Assembly (NCBI GenBank): GCA_964494735.1
Contig: CAZBSD010000076.1
Coordinates: 1 to 5,429 of the forward strand
DNA length: 5,429 nucleotides
Direction of reading: 5' to 3'
DNA from: PHAA01 sp964494735
GTDB lineage: Bacteria > Bacillota > Syntrophomonadia > Syntrophomonadales > Syntrophomonadaceae
Part shown: positions 1 through 5,429 of the stretch, piece after piece
Position numbering within the stretch: position 1 is the stretch's first letter
Layout of the letters: each line of letters opens with the position of its first letter
Translations under genes and position numbers: made by a program
Notes under the pieces: generated by a model
Told to the model about the DNA's origin: nothing
Seen by the model: only the letters and a program-made list of their open reading frames with translations
Database searches by the model: none

Positions 1-1
1 A

Positions 2-715
2 CAAGCCGGCCGGTATATGGAAGAGATAGGCGCATCATTTTTGTTCACCGGTGAAGTGCTGGGAGAACGGCCCATGAGCCAGAATAAATCGGCCCTCCGG
101 CAGGTAGAGAAGTTGTCCGGCTACCAGAGTCTGGTGTTGCGTCCCCTTTCGGCCAAGTTACTGGAACCGACCCAAGCAGAAAAAGAAGGCTGGGTAAACC
201 GTGAGCAACTGCTGGATATCAGCGGACGCAGCCGTACCCGGCAGATGCAGTTGGCTGAACACTACGGGATCAAAGAATACCCGACTCCGGCGGGAGGCTG
301 CCTGCTGACCCAGGATAGTTTCTCCCGGCGCCTGCGCAAGTTATTGGCCATCAATCCTGACATCGCCGCCAGCGAATTGGAGATCCTGAAGATAGGCCGC
401 CATTTCTATCTGAACCAAGGCGTACTGCTGGTGGTAGGCCGTAATCACAACGAGAATGAACGATTGCAGAGAATAGCCCGCAGCCAGGATTACCTGTTCA
501 GGGTAACCGACCGGCCCGGGCCGCTGGGTCTGCTAAGAGTGCTTGATCATAAGGAGTATCCCGACCTGCAGCAAGCTGCGGCCATAGTGGCCCGATACAG
601 TGATGCCCGCGAGCTGGACACCGCTAATATGTCTATGGTCCAGCCGGGCAGCGCAGAGCCGATTCCATTGTCGGTACGCCCCCTGCGCCCAGAAGAGGTA
701 CCATCTTCGGTTTAG
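2..715 (+). CDS. ThiI/MnmA-like PP-loop tRNA sulfur-transfer protein (C-terminal part, 5' truncated)
   Basis: The frame is open to the left edge, and an alanine- and glycine-containing stretch precedes the first ATG (17), so the true start and the expected N-terminal ATP-binding SGGxDS loop lie outside the window. The visible 237 residues contain TGEVLGERPMSQ (nt 47-82), which resembles the TGESLGQxxSQ motif of ThiI and the TGHYA motif of MnmA. This is followed by RPLSAKLLEPT, DISGRSRTRQM and PTPAGGCLLT. The only cysteine of the fragment is in the GGC motif (codon 299-301). From about nt 390 the protein has KIGRHF, VVGRNHNENERL and DRPGPLGLLR, which recall the NFACT-R RNA-binding fold. Known for the relatives: they adenylate a tRNA uridine or handle persulfide sulfur in the cytoplasm to make thiouridine. 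Substrate and position here are inferred only. The last ~30 residues (SMVQPGSAEP onwards) look like a loose tail. It converges with the hydrolase gene across 7 bp. Family level fairly sure; exact function not. Confidence 0.75.
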   Translation, partial: QAGRYMEEIGASFLFTGEVLGERPMSQNKSALRQVEKLSGYQSLVLRPLSAKLLEPTQAEKEGWVNREQLLDISGRSRTRQMQLAEHYGIKEYPTPAGGCLLTQDSFSRRLRKLLAINPDIAASELEILKIGRHFYLNQGVLLVVGRNHNENERLQRIARSQDYLFRVTDRPGPLGLLRVLDHKEYPDLQQAAAIVARYSDARELDTANMSMVQPGSAEPIPLSVRPLRPEEVPSSV

Positions 716-722
716 ACGGGAT

Positions 723-1277
723 CTATTCAAAGATGGCCGGATCTATCTGTTCGAACATGGCCCGATAACCTTTTTTGTTGGGATGGGCCCCATCCAGGAG
801 GAGCAGCTCGGAACGCACCTTGCCATCAGAGTCGAAATAGACGGCCGCAAAATCGATGACCGGCAGATGATTCTCCCGGGCATAAGATTTGATCCAGTCC
901 CGGATTTTGTCCAACCTTCGCTCCACTTCCGGGTAATCGATGGCGGTGGGAGTGGCCAAAATAACCTTTATGCCCGCTTCCCGGGCCTGTTCCGTCATCT
1001 TCTGCAGATTGAAAAGAATGCGGTCGACGCTTTCCCGCCACAAGACATCGTTGGCCCCGCCCAAAATTATTACATGGGTCGGTTCATACTTCACCACACA
1101 ACGGTAAAAGCGATGCAGCATATCATCGGTGGTATTGCCGTTGATACCCTGGTTGATGAACTCTCCCTCCACAACCTGTTCCAACATGGCCACCCATGAA
1201 TCTTCGGGGCCAAATGGGAAACCCCAGGTAATGCTATCCCCCAGGCAAACAACCTTAATCGCCTCACCCTGAGCCAT
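723..1277 (-). CDS. SGNH/GDSL-family hydrolase
   Basis: A 184-residue protein with the conserved SGNH blocks in order: block I GDSITWG (residues 13-19, nucleophile Ser15), block II NQGINGNTTDDM (42-53, oxyanion glycine), block III GGANDV (73-78, Asn76) and block V DGAHPN (162-167, Asp162 and His165). All catalytic residues are present and the length suits a single-domain esterase or lipase-like member. The family cleaves esters (lysophospholipids, acetylated sugars, acyl-thioesters); the substrate cannot be read from sequence. I see no signal peptide or membrane helix, so it is probably cytoplasmic. The ATG at 1275-1277 is preceded by GGGAGG with only 4 nt spacing, and that site begins one base after the TAA of the upstream UPF0182 gene, so translation is probably coupled. 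It appears to be the last gene of that operon. Family very sure, substrate unknown. Confidence 0.93.
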   Translation of the reverse strand: MAQGEAIKVVCLGDSITWGFPFGPEDSWVAMLEQVVEGEFINQGINGNTTDDMLHRFYRCVVKYEPTHVIILGGANDVLWRESVDRILFNLQKMTEQAREAGIKVILATPTAIDYPEVERRLDKIRDWIKSYARENHLPVIDFAAVYFDSDGKVRSELLLLDGAHPNKKGYRAMFEQIDPAIFE

Positions 1278-1281
1278 ATAT

Positions 1282-1287
1282 CCTCCC
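1282..1287 (-). promoter_or_regulatory. Ribosome binding site of the SGNH hydrolase
   Basis: On the minus strand GGGAGG lies 4 nt before the ATG at 1277. It sits in the 11 bp between the UPF0182 stop codon (1289-1291) and the hydrolase start, so ribosomes ending the first gene would land on it. This supports both the start choice and translational coupling. Confidence 0.8.
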
Positions 1288-1288
1288 G

Positions 1289-4036
1289 TTACCGCGTCAA
1301 TTGTTCCAGTTTGCTGATCACTTCATTCAATTTGTTGATGTTGTTCCCGTAGCCGGCCCAGTCGCCGGCCTTCAGGCTTTCATTGGCCCGGTCATAATAC
1401 TGCCGGGCGATCTGAGCCAATTCCGCCACCGTCGCATCCTCCCCGCCGGTGCCAGGTGCCGGTGTCACCGGTCCCGGGCCAGGGCTTGGCTGACCGGCCC
1501 CAAACAGCGCTGTCAAAGCTTTCTCCAGCGATTCCTCCATTACCACCTTATTACCGTAAGCGGCAATTATCCTTTTCAGCTCAGGCATTACGCTGGTCTG
1601 GGCCTGCAGATACAGCGGCTCGATGTACAGTATGGAATTATTGATGGGGATAACCAGCAGATTTCCACGCAAGGCACTGGAACCTTTTTGGTCCCACAGA
1701 GTCAACTGCCGGGAGATCTCGGTATCCTGGTTGATCCGCGATTCTATCTGCATCGGTCCATATACAGTCTCCTGTTTGGGGAATTGATACACCAGTTTGC
1801 GGCCATAGTCATCCCCATCCATACGGGCACACATCCAAGCGATCATGTTAGGTCGGCCATTGGGGGTGTAGGGCAGCATCAGGATGTACTCGGCGGCGCT
1901 TTCCCCGGGCAGACGCATGATAATATAGTAGGGCTCAATCGGGGTCTCAGTCCCCCCCACCAATTCAGAGGGTATTATCCAGAGATCTTCCTTATTGTAG
2001 AAGACACCCGGATCGCTGATATGGTAAGTACTGTAGATGCCAGCCTGGATACTGAAAAGATCGGCTGGATAGCGGATATGAGGTTTGAGTCCCGCATCCA
2101 TCTCTTCCAGCGGCTTGTAGAGGCCGGGGAATATCTTTTGATAGGTCTGGATCATTGGATCCTTGGTGTCAGCCACATAAAAATTCATCTCCCCGGTATA
2201 GGCGTCGCATACCACCTTGACCGCGTTGCGGATATAGTTGTGGCCGGCCTGGTCGTAGGGCTTCGAATAGGGATACATGCCGGAATAGGTATAAGCATCC
2301 ATCATCCAATACAGTTTACCGTCCGGGTTAATGACCAGGTAGGGATCGTCATCATATTTCAGATAGGGCGCTACTTCCCTGGTACGGGCCACTATATTGC
2401 GGTTCATCAGCACCTGGCTCTGATTGGAGATATCCGAAGAGAGGATCATTTTGTAATCCTTGAGGGCCCAGCTGAGCATCAGCCGCCGTGGCCATGAACC
2501 CACCGGTATGCCTTGCTCGCCCTGGTATTTGGCGAACACGTTCTGATCACCCATGGGATAATCGAATTCGTCCTGTTGGGTATTGACTATCACATAATTA
2601 TCAGTCTTCTCACCGAAATAAATCTCGGGTCGGGTAACCTTGATATCGGTACTGAACTGAGGCGGGATATCCTTGATAAAGAACTCCGGAAAACCTTCCT
2701 GGGCGATTTCGGTTACTGGACTCATCACCAGACCATAACCGTGGGTAAACATGAGCCGCTGGTTGACCCAGGTCTGGGCCTGCTCGGGAGTCTGCTCGAT
2801 CTCCCGACCCGACAGCATCACCTGGCGGTAACGCCCATCCACGATATATCTGTCGATGTCGACATCGTTGAATACATAATAGGGACGCAATTCCTGCAGA
2901 CTGCGGTAGGTATCCCCCAGGGGCTTCCAATCCCACAGGCGGATATTGCTTATGGTAGCCTCGTTGGCCTGGATGTCGGCTGGAGTCAGGTTGTAGTTTA
3001 TGGCGAATTGTTTGTTTTCCACTTCGTCCAGCTGGTAGGCTTGGCGGGTGAATTGGATGCCGGTCTCGATATATTGTTTTTCCCGGTTGAATTCGTTGGG
3101 CTGCACTATAAATTTCTGCATCATACTGGGGTAGATGCCTCCCATCAGGATGGCGATAACCACCCAGGCGCCGATGCTGTACAGGATCCACCTGAATTTG
3201 CGGGCATATAGATTAAACAACAACAGAGCCGCCACCGCCAGGGCGACCACCATAAGCACCTGGTTGGCCACCAGTCGGGCGTGGATGTCGGTGTAGGCAG
3301 CGCCGAAGACGGCACCCTGGTTGGAGTAGAGTATGTCAAAAGTAGCCAGTTTGTAGCCCCAGGCTTTTAGAGCAAAGATAGCGACACCAAGGACGGTCAA
3401 ATGCTTTTTGGCAAAGGAGAACTCCTCCCAGTCGATCATAAAGAGTTCCGCCGAAGCATTGAGCAGATATACCATGCCCACCATTATGGTGGTTATGACT
3501 AGCAGGGTCATGACCATGCCGTAGATGAAATGGAAGAAAGTCAGATCGAAGAAGTAGAAGCCCAGGTCGCGGCCAAACACCGGATCAGCTAACCCAAAGG
3601 CGGTTTTGTGGAGGAATTGCTGTACTATGAGCCAATGGCTGCCCAGAGTGCTGCTGACCAGATAAGCCCCAAACAAGGCGGCCCCCACAAAAATCCATTT
3701 GCGGTTCTCGCCCTTGAGAAGGTTGCCCCAATTGGTCAGACGCGGATTCAGGAATATAACGTCAGGATCGTCGTCACTTGGTCTTGGTCTTTCATGCTCA
3801 GGATGATCATTGTTCCCGGTCAGCTTGAGATTTCCCCATATAAAGAGAAAAGTCAGCAGGAAAACAAAAATCAACAAGCCCAATCGATTTAATAAGGTTA
3901 TAGAGAAAACCTGACTGAAGTTGACCGATTTAAACCAGATCCAATCAACATAGTAATTGGTCAAAGCCGACCCAATCCATATCAGGGCCAATAAGCCGGC
4001 TATTTTTATCAAGGACCGATTTGAATTGTCTTCCAT
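1289..4036 (-). CDS. UPF0182 family integral membrane protein
   Basis: A 915-residue protein of the uncharacterised UPF0182 family (known from actinobacteria, cyanobacteria and clostridia, typically 850-1000 residues). Seven hydrophobic helices are visible at about residues 9-27, 50-68, 113-131, 162-190, 208-226, 256-276 and 282-302. Residues ~303-845 are a large soluble part, probably outside the membrane, with family-type motifs: VQPNEFNREKQYIETG (311-326), FTHGYGLVMSPV (430-441), SWPRRLMLSWALKD (514-527) and MEESLEKALTALFG (833-846). A Pro/Gly-rich linker (~847-866) leads to a short helical tail (DATVAELAQIARQYYDRA onwards) that resembles the family's usual C-terminal end. No enzymatic motif is recognisable. 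The start at 4034-4036 is chosen because AGGAGG lies 6 nt upstream; the longer in-frame starts (ATG at 4057, TTG at 4102) would put this site inside the gene and the second lies in the promoter. First gene of an operon with the SGNH hydrolase. The frame is intact. Confidence 0.95.
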   Translation of the reverse strand: MEDNSNRSLIKIAGLLALIWIGSALTNYYVDWIWFKSVNFSQVFSITLLNRLGLLIFVFLLTFLFIWGNLKLTGNNDHPEHERPRPSDDDPDVIFLNPRLTNWGNLLKGENRKWIFVGAALFGAYLVSSTLGSHWLIVQQFLHKTAFGLADPVFGRDLGFYFFDLTFFHFIYGMVMTLLVITTIMVGMVYLLNASAELFMIDWEEFSFAKKHLTVLGVAIFALKAWGYKLATFDILYSNQGAVFGAAYTDIHARLVANQVLMVVALAVAALLLFNLYARKFRWILYSIGAWVVIAILMGGIYPSMMQKFIVQPNEFNREKQYIETGIQFTRQAYQLDEVENKQFAINYNLTPADIQANEATISNIRLWDWKPLGDTYRSLQELRPYYVFNDVDIDRYIVDGRYRQVMLSGREIEQTPEQAQTWVNQRLMFTHGYGLVMSPVTEIAQEGFPEFFIKDIPPQFSTDIKVTRPEIYFGEKTDNYVIVNTQQDEFDYPMGDQNVFAKYQGEQGIPVGSWPRRLMLSWALKDYKMILSSDISNQSQVLMNRNIVARTREVAPYLKYDDDPYLVINPDGKLYWMMDAYTYSGMYPYSKPYDQAGHNYIRNAVKVVCDAYTGEMNFYVADTKDPMIQTYQKIFPGLYKPLEEMDAGLKPHIRYPADLFSIQAGIYSTYHISDPGVFYNKEDLWIIPSELVGGTETPIEPYYIIMRLPGESAAEYILMLPYTPNGRPNMIAWMCARMDGDDYGRKLVYQFPKQETVYGPMQIESRINQDTEISRQLTLWDQKGSSALRGNLLVIPINNSILYIEPLYLQAQTSVMPELKRIIAAYGNKVVMEESLEKALTALFGAGQPSPGPGPVTPAPGTGGEDATVAELAQIARQYYDRANESLKAGDWAGYGNNINKLNEVISKLEQLTR

Positions 4037-4042
4037 AGTTTG

Positions 4043-4048
4043 CCTCCT
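4043..4048 (-). promoter_or_regulatory. Ribosome binding site of the UPF0182 gene
   Basis: AGGAGG on the minus strand lies 6 nt before the ATG at 4036, a full match to the anti-Shine-Dalgarno core at good spacing. It decides the start against two upstream in-frame candidates at 4057 and 4102. Confidence 0.88.
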
Positions 4049-4074
4049 GCTAAACATTTTTGGTGTCGCTCTAC

Positions 4075-4102
4075 ATTGTAATCCATATTGGGGAATAATC
4101 AA
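4075..4102 (-). promoter_or_regulatory. Sigma-A type promoter of the UPF0182-hydrolase operon
   Basis: On the minus strand a -35 box TTGATT (4097-4102) and a -10 box TACAAT (4075-4080) are separated by 16 bp. TACAAT matches the consensus in five of six bases and TTGATT in four. Transcription would begin near 4068, giving a leader of about 30 nt with the AGGAGG site at its end. This suggests the operon is not solely dependent on ddl read-through. Inferred from consensus only. Confidence 0.6.
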
Positions 4103-4141
4103 TAGTCACCGGCTTGTCCGCCCAACCGATATAACTGTATT

Positions 4142-4170
4142 GATCCGGGAATCCGGATTTTTCTTTGTTT
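4142..4170 (+). terminator. Candidate intrinsic terminator facing the plus strand
   Basis: ATCCGG (4143-4148) and CCGGAT (4153-4158) form a perfect 6 bp stem with a GAAT loop, extendable by one G-U pair, followed by TTTTCTTTGTTT. Read on the plus strand this is a typical Rho-independent terminator, though the stem is short. No plus-strand gene ends here; both neighbours run on the minus strand, where the T-tract is on the wrong side of the stem. It may stop antisense transcription towards the 3' end of ddl, or simply be a chance palindrome. Confidence 0.45.
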
Positions 4171-4197
4171 CTGCGGCAAATTTCGTCTGTTAAAGTT

Positions 4198-4214
4198 TGT
4201 TTAAAGGCTAAACA
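4198..4214. repeat. Inverted repeat TGTTTA-N5-TAAACA
   Basis: Two perfect 6 bp arms (4198-4203 and 4209-4214) around AAGGC. AT-rich short palindromes arise often by chance; it could be a regulator site or a weak hairpin in the ddl 3' untranslated region. No known operator is recognised. Confidence 0.3.
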
Positions 4215-4259
4215 TGTATAAATAACTATATTATGGGCGTCCGCTGGCGATTGCTCAGG

Positions 4260-5210
4260 TTACCTATGGGCCGTGGTTTCCAGGCCGAGACGGATCAGTT
4301 TGTCGACCAATTCCTCGAAGGTTATCCCCTGGGCCCGGGCCGCATCCGGTACCAGACTCATCTCGGTCATGCCGGGGATAGTGTTTATCTCCAGGACGAA
4401 GGGGTTGTTCTGCCTATCGATTATAAAGTCCACCCGGGCTACTCCCCGGCAGCCGAGAGACTTGAAAACCCTCTGGCTGAGTACCGCGACCTGGGCTTGA
4501 ACGTCATCGTCCAGCCGCGCCGGGATGATGTGACTGCACATCCCCGGGGTATACTTGGCCTCAAAATCGTAGAATTCGTTCTCAGCGGTTATCTCGATCA
4601 GGGGCAGGGCCTCGGTGGCCGCCTCGTTGCCGATGACGGTAGAGGTCACCTCGGTGCCATCAATGAATTTTTCCACCAGCACCTCCTGATCGTAGGCGAA
4701 GGCTGCCTCCAAAGCCGTAGCGACCTCGGCCTCCTTGTGGACGATATAAACCCCGATGCTGGAACCCTGGGTAGCCGCCTTGATGACCATGGGCAAACCA
4801 ATATTTTGGACCAGGTCAATAATCTCCTGGGGGGACGTCCCAAAACTGTTTTTGGATAGGATTACGAACGGTGAAGTGGGGATGCCTTCGTAGCTGAGCA
4901 TCTTTTTGGTAAGTATCTTGTTGATGCCGATGGCGCTGGCCGCCACCCCAGAACCGGTGTAACGGATGTTCAGTATCTCCAGCAGACCCTGGACGGTGCC
5001 GTCCTCGCCGTCTTTTCCATGCAGAGCTATGAACACCAGGTCCGGTTGGAATTCAGTGATGCTCTGCAGGGGCAGATCCTTGAGGTCCATCCCTTCGGCC
5101 ACATATCCCAAGGTCTGGGCAGCCTTCAGGACAGCCGCCCCGCTGCGCAGAGAAACATCTCTCTCCTCCGAATAGCCACCCATCAAAACCAGGATCCTCT
5201 CTTTTGACAT
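4260..5210 (-). CDS. ddl: D-alanine--D-alanine ligase
   Basis: A 316-residue ATP-grasp enzyme that joins two D-alanines using ATP in the cytoplasm, supplying the dipeptide that MurF adds to the peptidoglycan precursor. Motifs in order: GGYSEERDVSLRSG (11-24, Glu16 being the substrate-binding Glu), ALHGKDGEDGTVQGLLE (62-78), INKILTKK (96-103, Lys98), VIKAATQGSSIGV (142-154, Lys144, Ser150), LVEKF (178-182, Glu180, Lys181), YDFEAKY (214-220, Lys219, Tyr220), VARVDF (257-262, Arg259, Asp261) and LEINTIPGMTEMSLVP (273-288, Glu274, Asn276, metal and product sites). Tyr220 in EAKY is the form linked to D-Ala-D-Ala rather than D-Ala-D-Lac products. Length is normal for the family. The start at 5208-5210 aligns with the family's N-terminus; it has only a weak upstream GGGGT/GTGAG site, while the in-frame ATG at 5231 (7 residues longer) has none. 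Runs in the same direction as the UPF0182 operon, 223 bp upstream of it, and is divergent from tRNA-Trp. Confidence 0.97.
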   Translation of the reverse strand: MSKERILVLMGGYSEERDVSLRSGAAVLKAAQTLGYVAEGMDLKDLPLQSITEFQPDLVFIALHGKDGEDGTVQGLLEILNIRYTGSGVAASAIGINKILTKKMLSYEGIPTSPFVILSKNSFGTSPQEIIDLVQNIGLPMVIKAATQGSSIGVYIVHKEAEVATALEAAFAYDQEVLVEKFIDGTEVTSTVIGNEAATEALPLIEITAENEFYDFEAKYTPGMCSHIIPARLDDDVQAQVAVLSQRVFKSLGCRGVARVDFIIDRQNNPFVLEINTIPGMTEMSLVPDAARAQGITFEELVDKLIRLGLETTAHR

Positions 5211-5240
5211 GCGCTCACTACCCCATTTCATTAATATGAT

Positions 5241-5251
5241 GGCGGACCGCC
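5241..5251. repeat. Perfect GC palindrome GGCGG-A-CCGCC
   Basis: Five-base arms around a single central base, 31 bp upstream of the ddl start. It would fall in the ddl leader if the promoter at 5277-5305 is used. There is no T-tract on either side, so it is not an intrinsic terminator. It could be a protein-binding site or a small leader hairpin. Confidence 0.35.
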
Positions 5252-5264
5252 AAGCCCGCGCTTT

Positions 5265-5282
5265 TATGCTATATAAAGCATA
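5265..5282. repeat. Inverted repeat TATGCT-N6-AGCATA in the divergent control region
   Basis: Perfect 6 bp arms (5265-5270 and 5277-5282) with ATATAA between them. One arm coincides with the proposed minus-strand -10 box of ddl, a position where a bound dimeric regulator would block transcription. The match to a known operator is not recognised. Confidence 0.4.
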
Positions 5283-5305
5283 CAGTTAATTATATGCCGA
5301 TACAA
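5277..5305 (-). promoter_or_regulatory. Candidate ddl promoter
   Basis: On the minus strand TTGTAT (5300-5305), 17 bp, then TATGCT (5277-5282) is a weak sigma-A match. A perfect TATAAT lies nearby on the same strand (5289-5294) but has no good -35 box at 16-18 bp. Either would give a leader of roughly 60-70 nt before the ddl start. The region must hold the ddl promoter if none lies further upstream, but the exact boxes are uncertain. Confidence 0.3.
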
Positions 5306-5318
5306 CCGGCTTAAGTTA

Positions 5319-5347
5319 TTGAACGCCGTTAGTATATATGATACAAT
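5319..5347 (+). promoter_or_regulatory. Sigma-A type promoter of tRNA-Trp
   Basis: TTGAAC (5319-5324), exactly 17 bp, then TACAAT (5342-5347) on the plus strand. The start point would be near 5354, about 20 nt before the mature tRNA 5' end, a usual short tRNA leader removed by RNase P. Position, spacing and box matches all agree. Confidence 0.65.
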
Positions 5348-5374
5348 AAATTTCGCTGGATTAAGACCAGTCGT

Positions 5375-5429
5375 AGGGGAGTAGCTCAATTGGCAGAGCA
5401 TCGGTCTCCAAAACCGAGGGCTGGAGGTT
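5375..5429 (+). tRNA. tRNA-Trp (anticodon CCA), 3' end cut by window edge
   Basis: The cloverleaf can be followed base by base: 5' acceptor strand AGGGGAG (5375-5381), TA, D-stem GCTC (5384-5387) paired with GAGC (5396-5399) around a loop containing GG, anticodon stem TCGGT (5401-5405) paired with ACCGA (5413-5417), loop CTCCAAA with anticodon CCA at 5408-5410, a 5-base variable loop, and the first T-arm strand GGAGG followed by TT. The 3' T-stem strand, acceptor strand and any encoded CCA lie beyond the window. CCA reads UGG, tryptophan. In many Bacillota this tRNA lies just before secE and nusG, but the usual upstream rpmG is absent here. Confidence 0.93.

Larger units (their letters stand above)
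4037..4259. other. Intergenic spacer between ddl and the UPF0182 gene
   Basis: This 223 bp AT-rich stretch separates two minus-strand genes. It contains the downstream operon's promoter and ribosome binding site, a stem-loop with T-tract facing the plus strand (4142-4170) and an inverted repeat (4198-4214). I see no small gene with a ribosome binding site and no minus-strand intrinsic terminator after ddl, so some ddl transcripts may read through into the UPF0182 operon. Confidence 0.7.

Noticed and set aside
692..708. GAAGA-N7-TCTTC hairpin near the end of the PP-loop gene as a shared terminator
   Set aside because: The stem is only 5 bp and AT-rich with no T-tract on either side, so it does not qualify as an intrinsic terminator.
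719..746. Direct repeat GGATCTAT at 719-726 and 739-746
   Set aside because: Only 8 bp, two copies, and the second lies in hydrolase coding sequence; likely chance rather than an attachment site or target duplication.
1430..1501. GC-rich repeated GGTGCC/GGTCCC-type pattern
   Set aside because: It encodes the Pro/Gly-rich linker of the UPF0182 protein and needs no other explanation.
1301..2497. A 398-codon open frame on the plus strand opposite the UPF0182 gene
   Set aside because: It lies wholly antisense to a well-supported gene, its translation shows no recognisable motif, and I see no ribosome binding site of note. It is explained by the codon use of the minus-strand gene.
2513..3211. 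A 232-codon plus-strand open frame opposite the UPF0182 gene
   Set aside because: Also antisense to conserved UPF0182 coding sequence, with no recognisable family pattern; a shadow frame.
4233..4859. A 208-codon plus-strand open frame opposite ddl
   Set aside because: Fully explained as the complement of ddl, whose active-site motifs are intact on the minus strand.
5236..5289. A 17-codon plus-strand reading frame (ATG ATG GCG to TAA) before tRNA-Trp
   Set aside because: It has no Shine-Dalgarno sequence and lies upstream of the tRNA promoter; its sequence is taken up by the palindromes. Considered as a leader peptide, but nothing supports translation.

Overview
The window looks like a stretch of chromosome from a Gram-positive, probably clostridial (Bacillota) bacterium with roughly balanced GC content. 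This rests on the gene set (a UPF0182 membrane protein, a Ddl ligase and a PP-loop tRNA thiolation-like protein), strong AGGAGG-type ribosome binding sites and the tRNA-Trp sequence. The taxon is an inference; no marker gene fixes it. I see no phage, insertion sequence, CRISPR or defence genes.

Layout, left to right. (1) 2-715, plus strand: the 3' part of a gene for a ThiI/MnmA-like PP-loop protein, probably a tRNA sulfur-transfer enzyme, cut by the left edge. (2) 723-1277, minus strand: a small SGNH/GDSL-family hydrolase, convergent with the first gene and only 7 bp from it. (3) 1289-4036, minus strand: a 915-residue UPF0182 membrane protein with seven predicted N-terminal helices and a large probably extracytoplasmic part. 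It lies 11 bp upstream of the hydrolase, so the two very likely form an operon, read from a promoter at 4075-4102. (4) 4037-4259: a 223 bp AT-rich spacer holding that promoter, a stem-loop plus T-tract that would terminate plus-strand transcripts, and a small inverted repeat. (5) 4260-5210, minus strand: D-alanine--D-alanine ligase with its full active-site set. (6) 5211-5374: a divergent control region with a good plus-strand promoter, a weaker minus-strand one and two palindromes. (7) 5375-5429, plus strand: the first three quarters of a tRNA-Trp (anticodon CCA), cut by the right edge.

How the genes relate: Ddl makes the D-Ala-D-Ala dipeptide of peptidoglycan, and UPF0182 plus the hydrolase look like an envelope-related pair of unknown function. 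The end genes concern tRNA (a putative modification enzyme and a tRNA). The most interesting points are the uncharacterised UPF0182/SGNH pair, the apparently orphan plus-strand terminator, and a possible NFACT-R-like RNA-binding segment in the first protein. I found nothing I can defend as a wholly new system.
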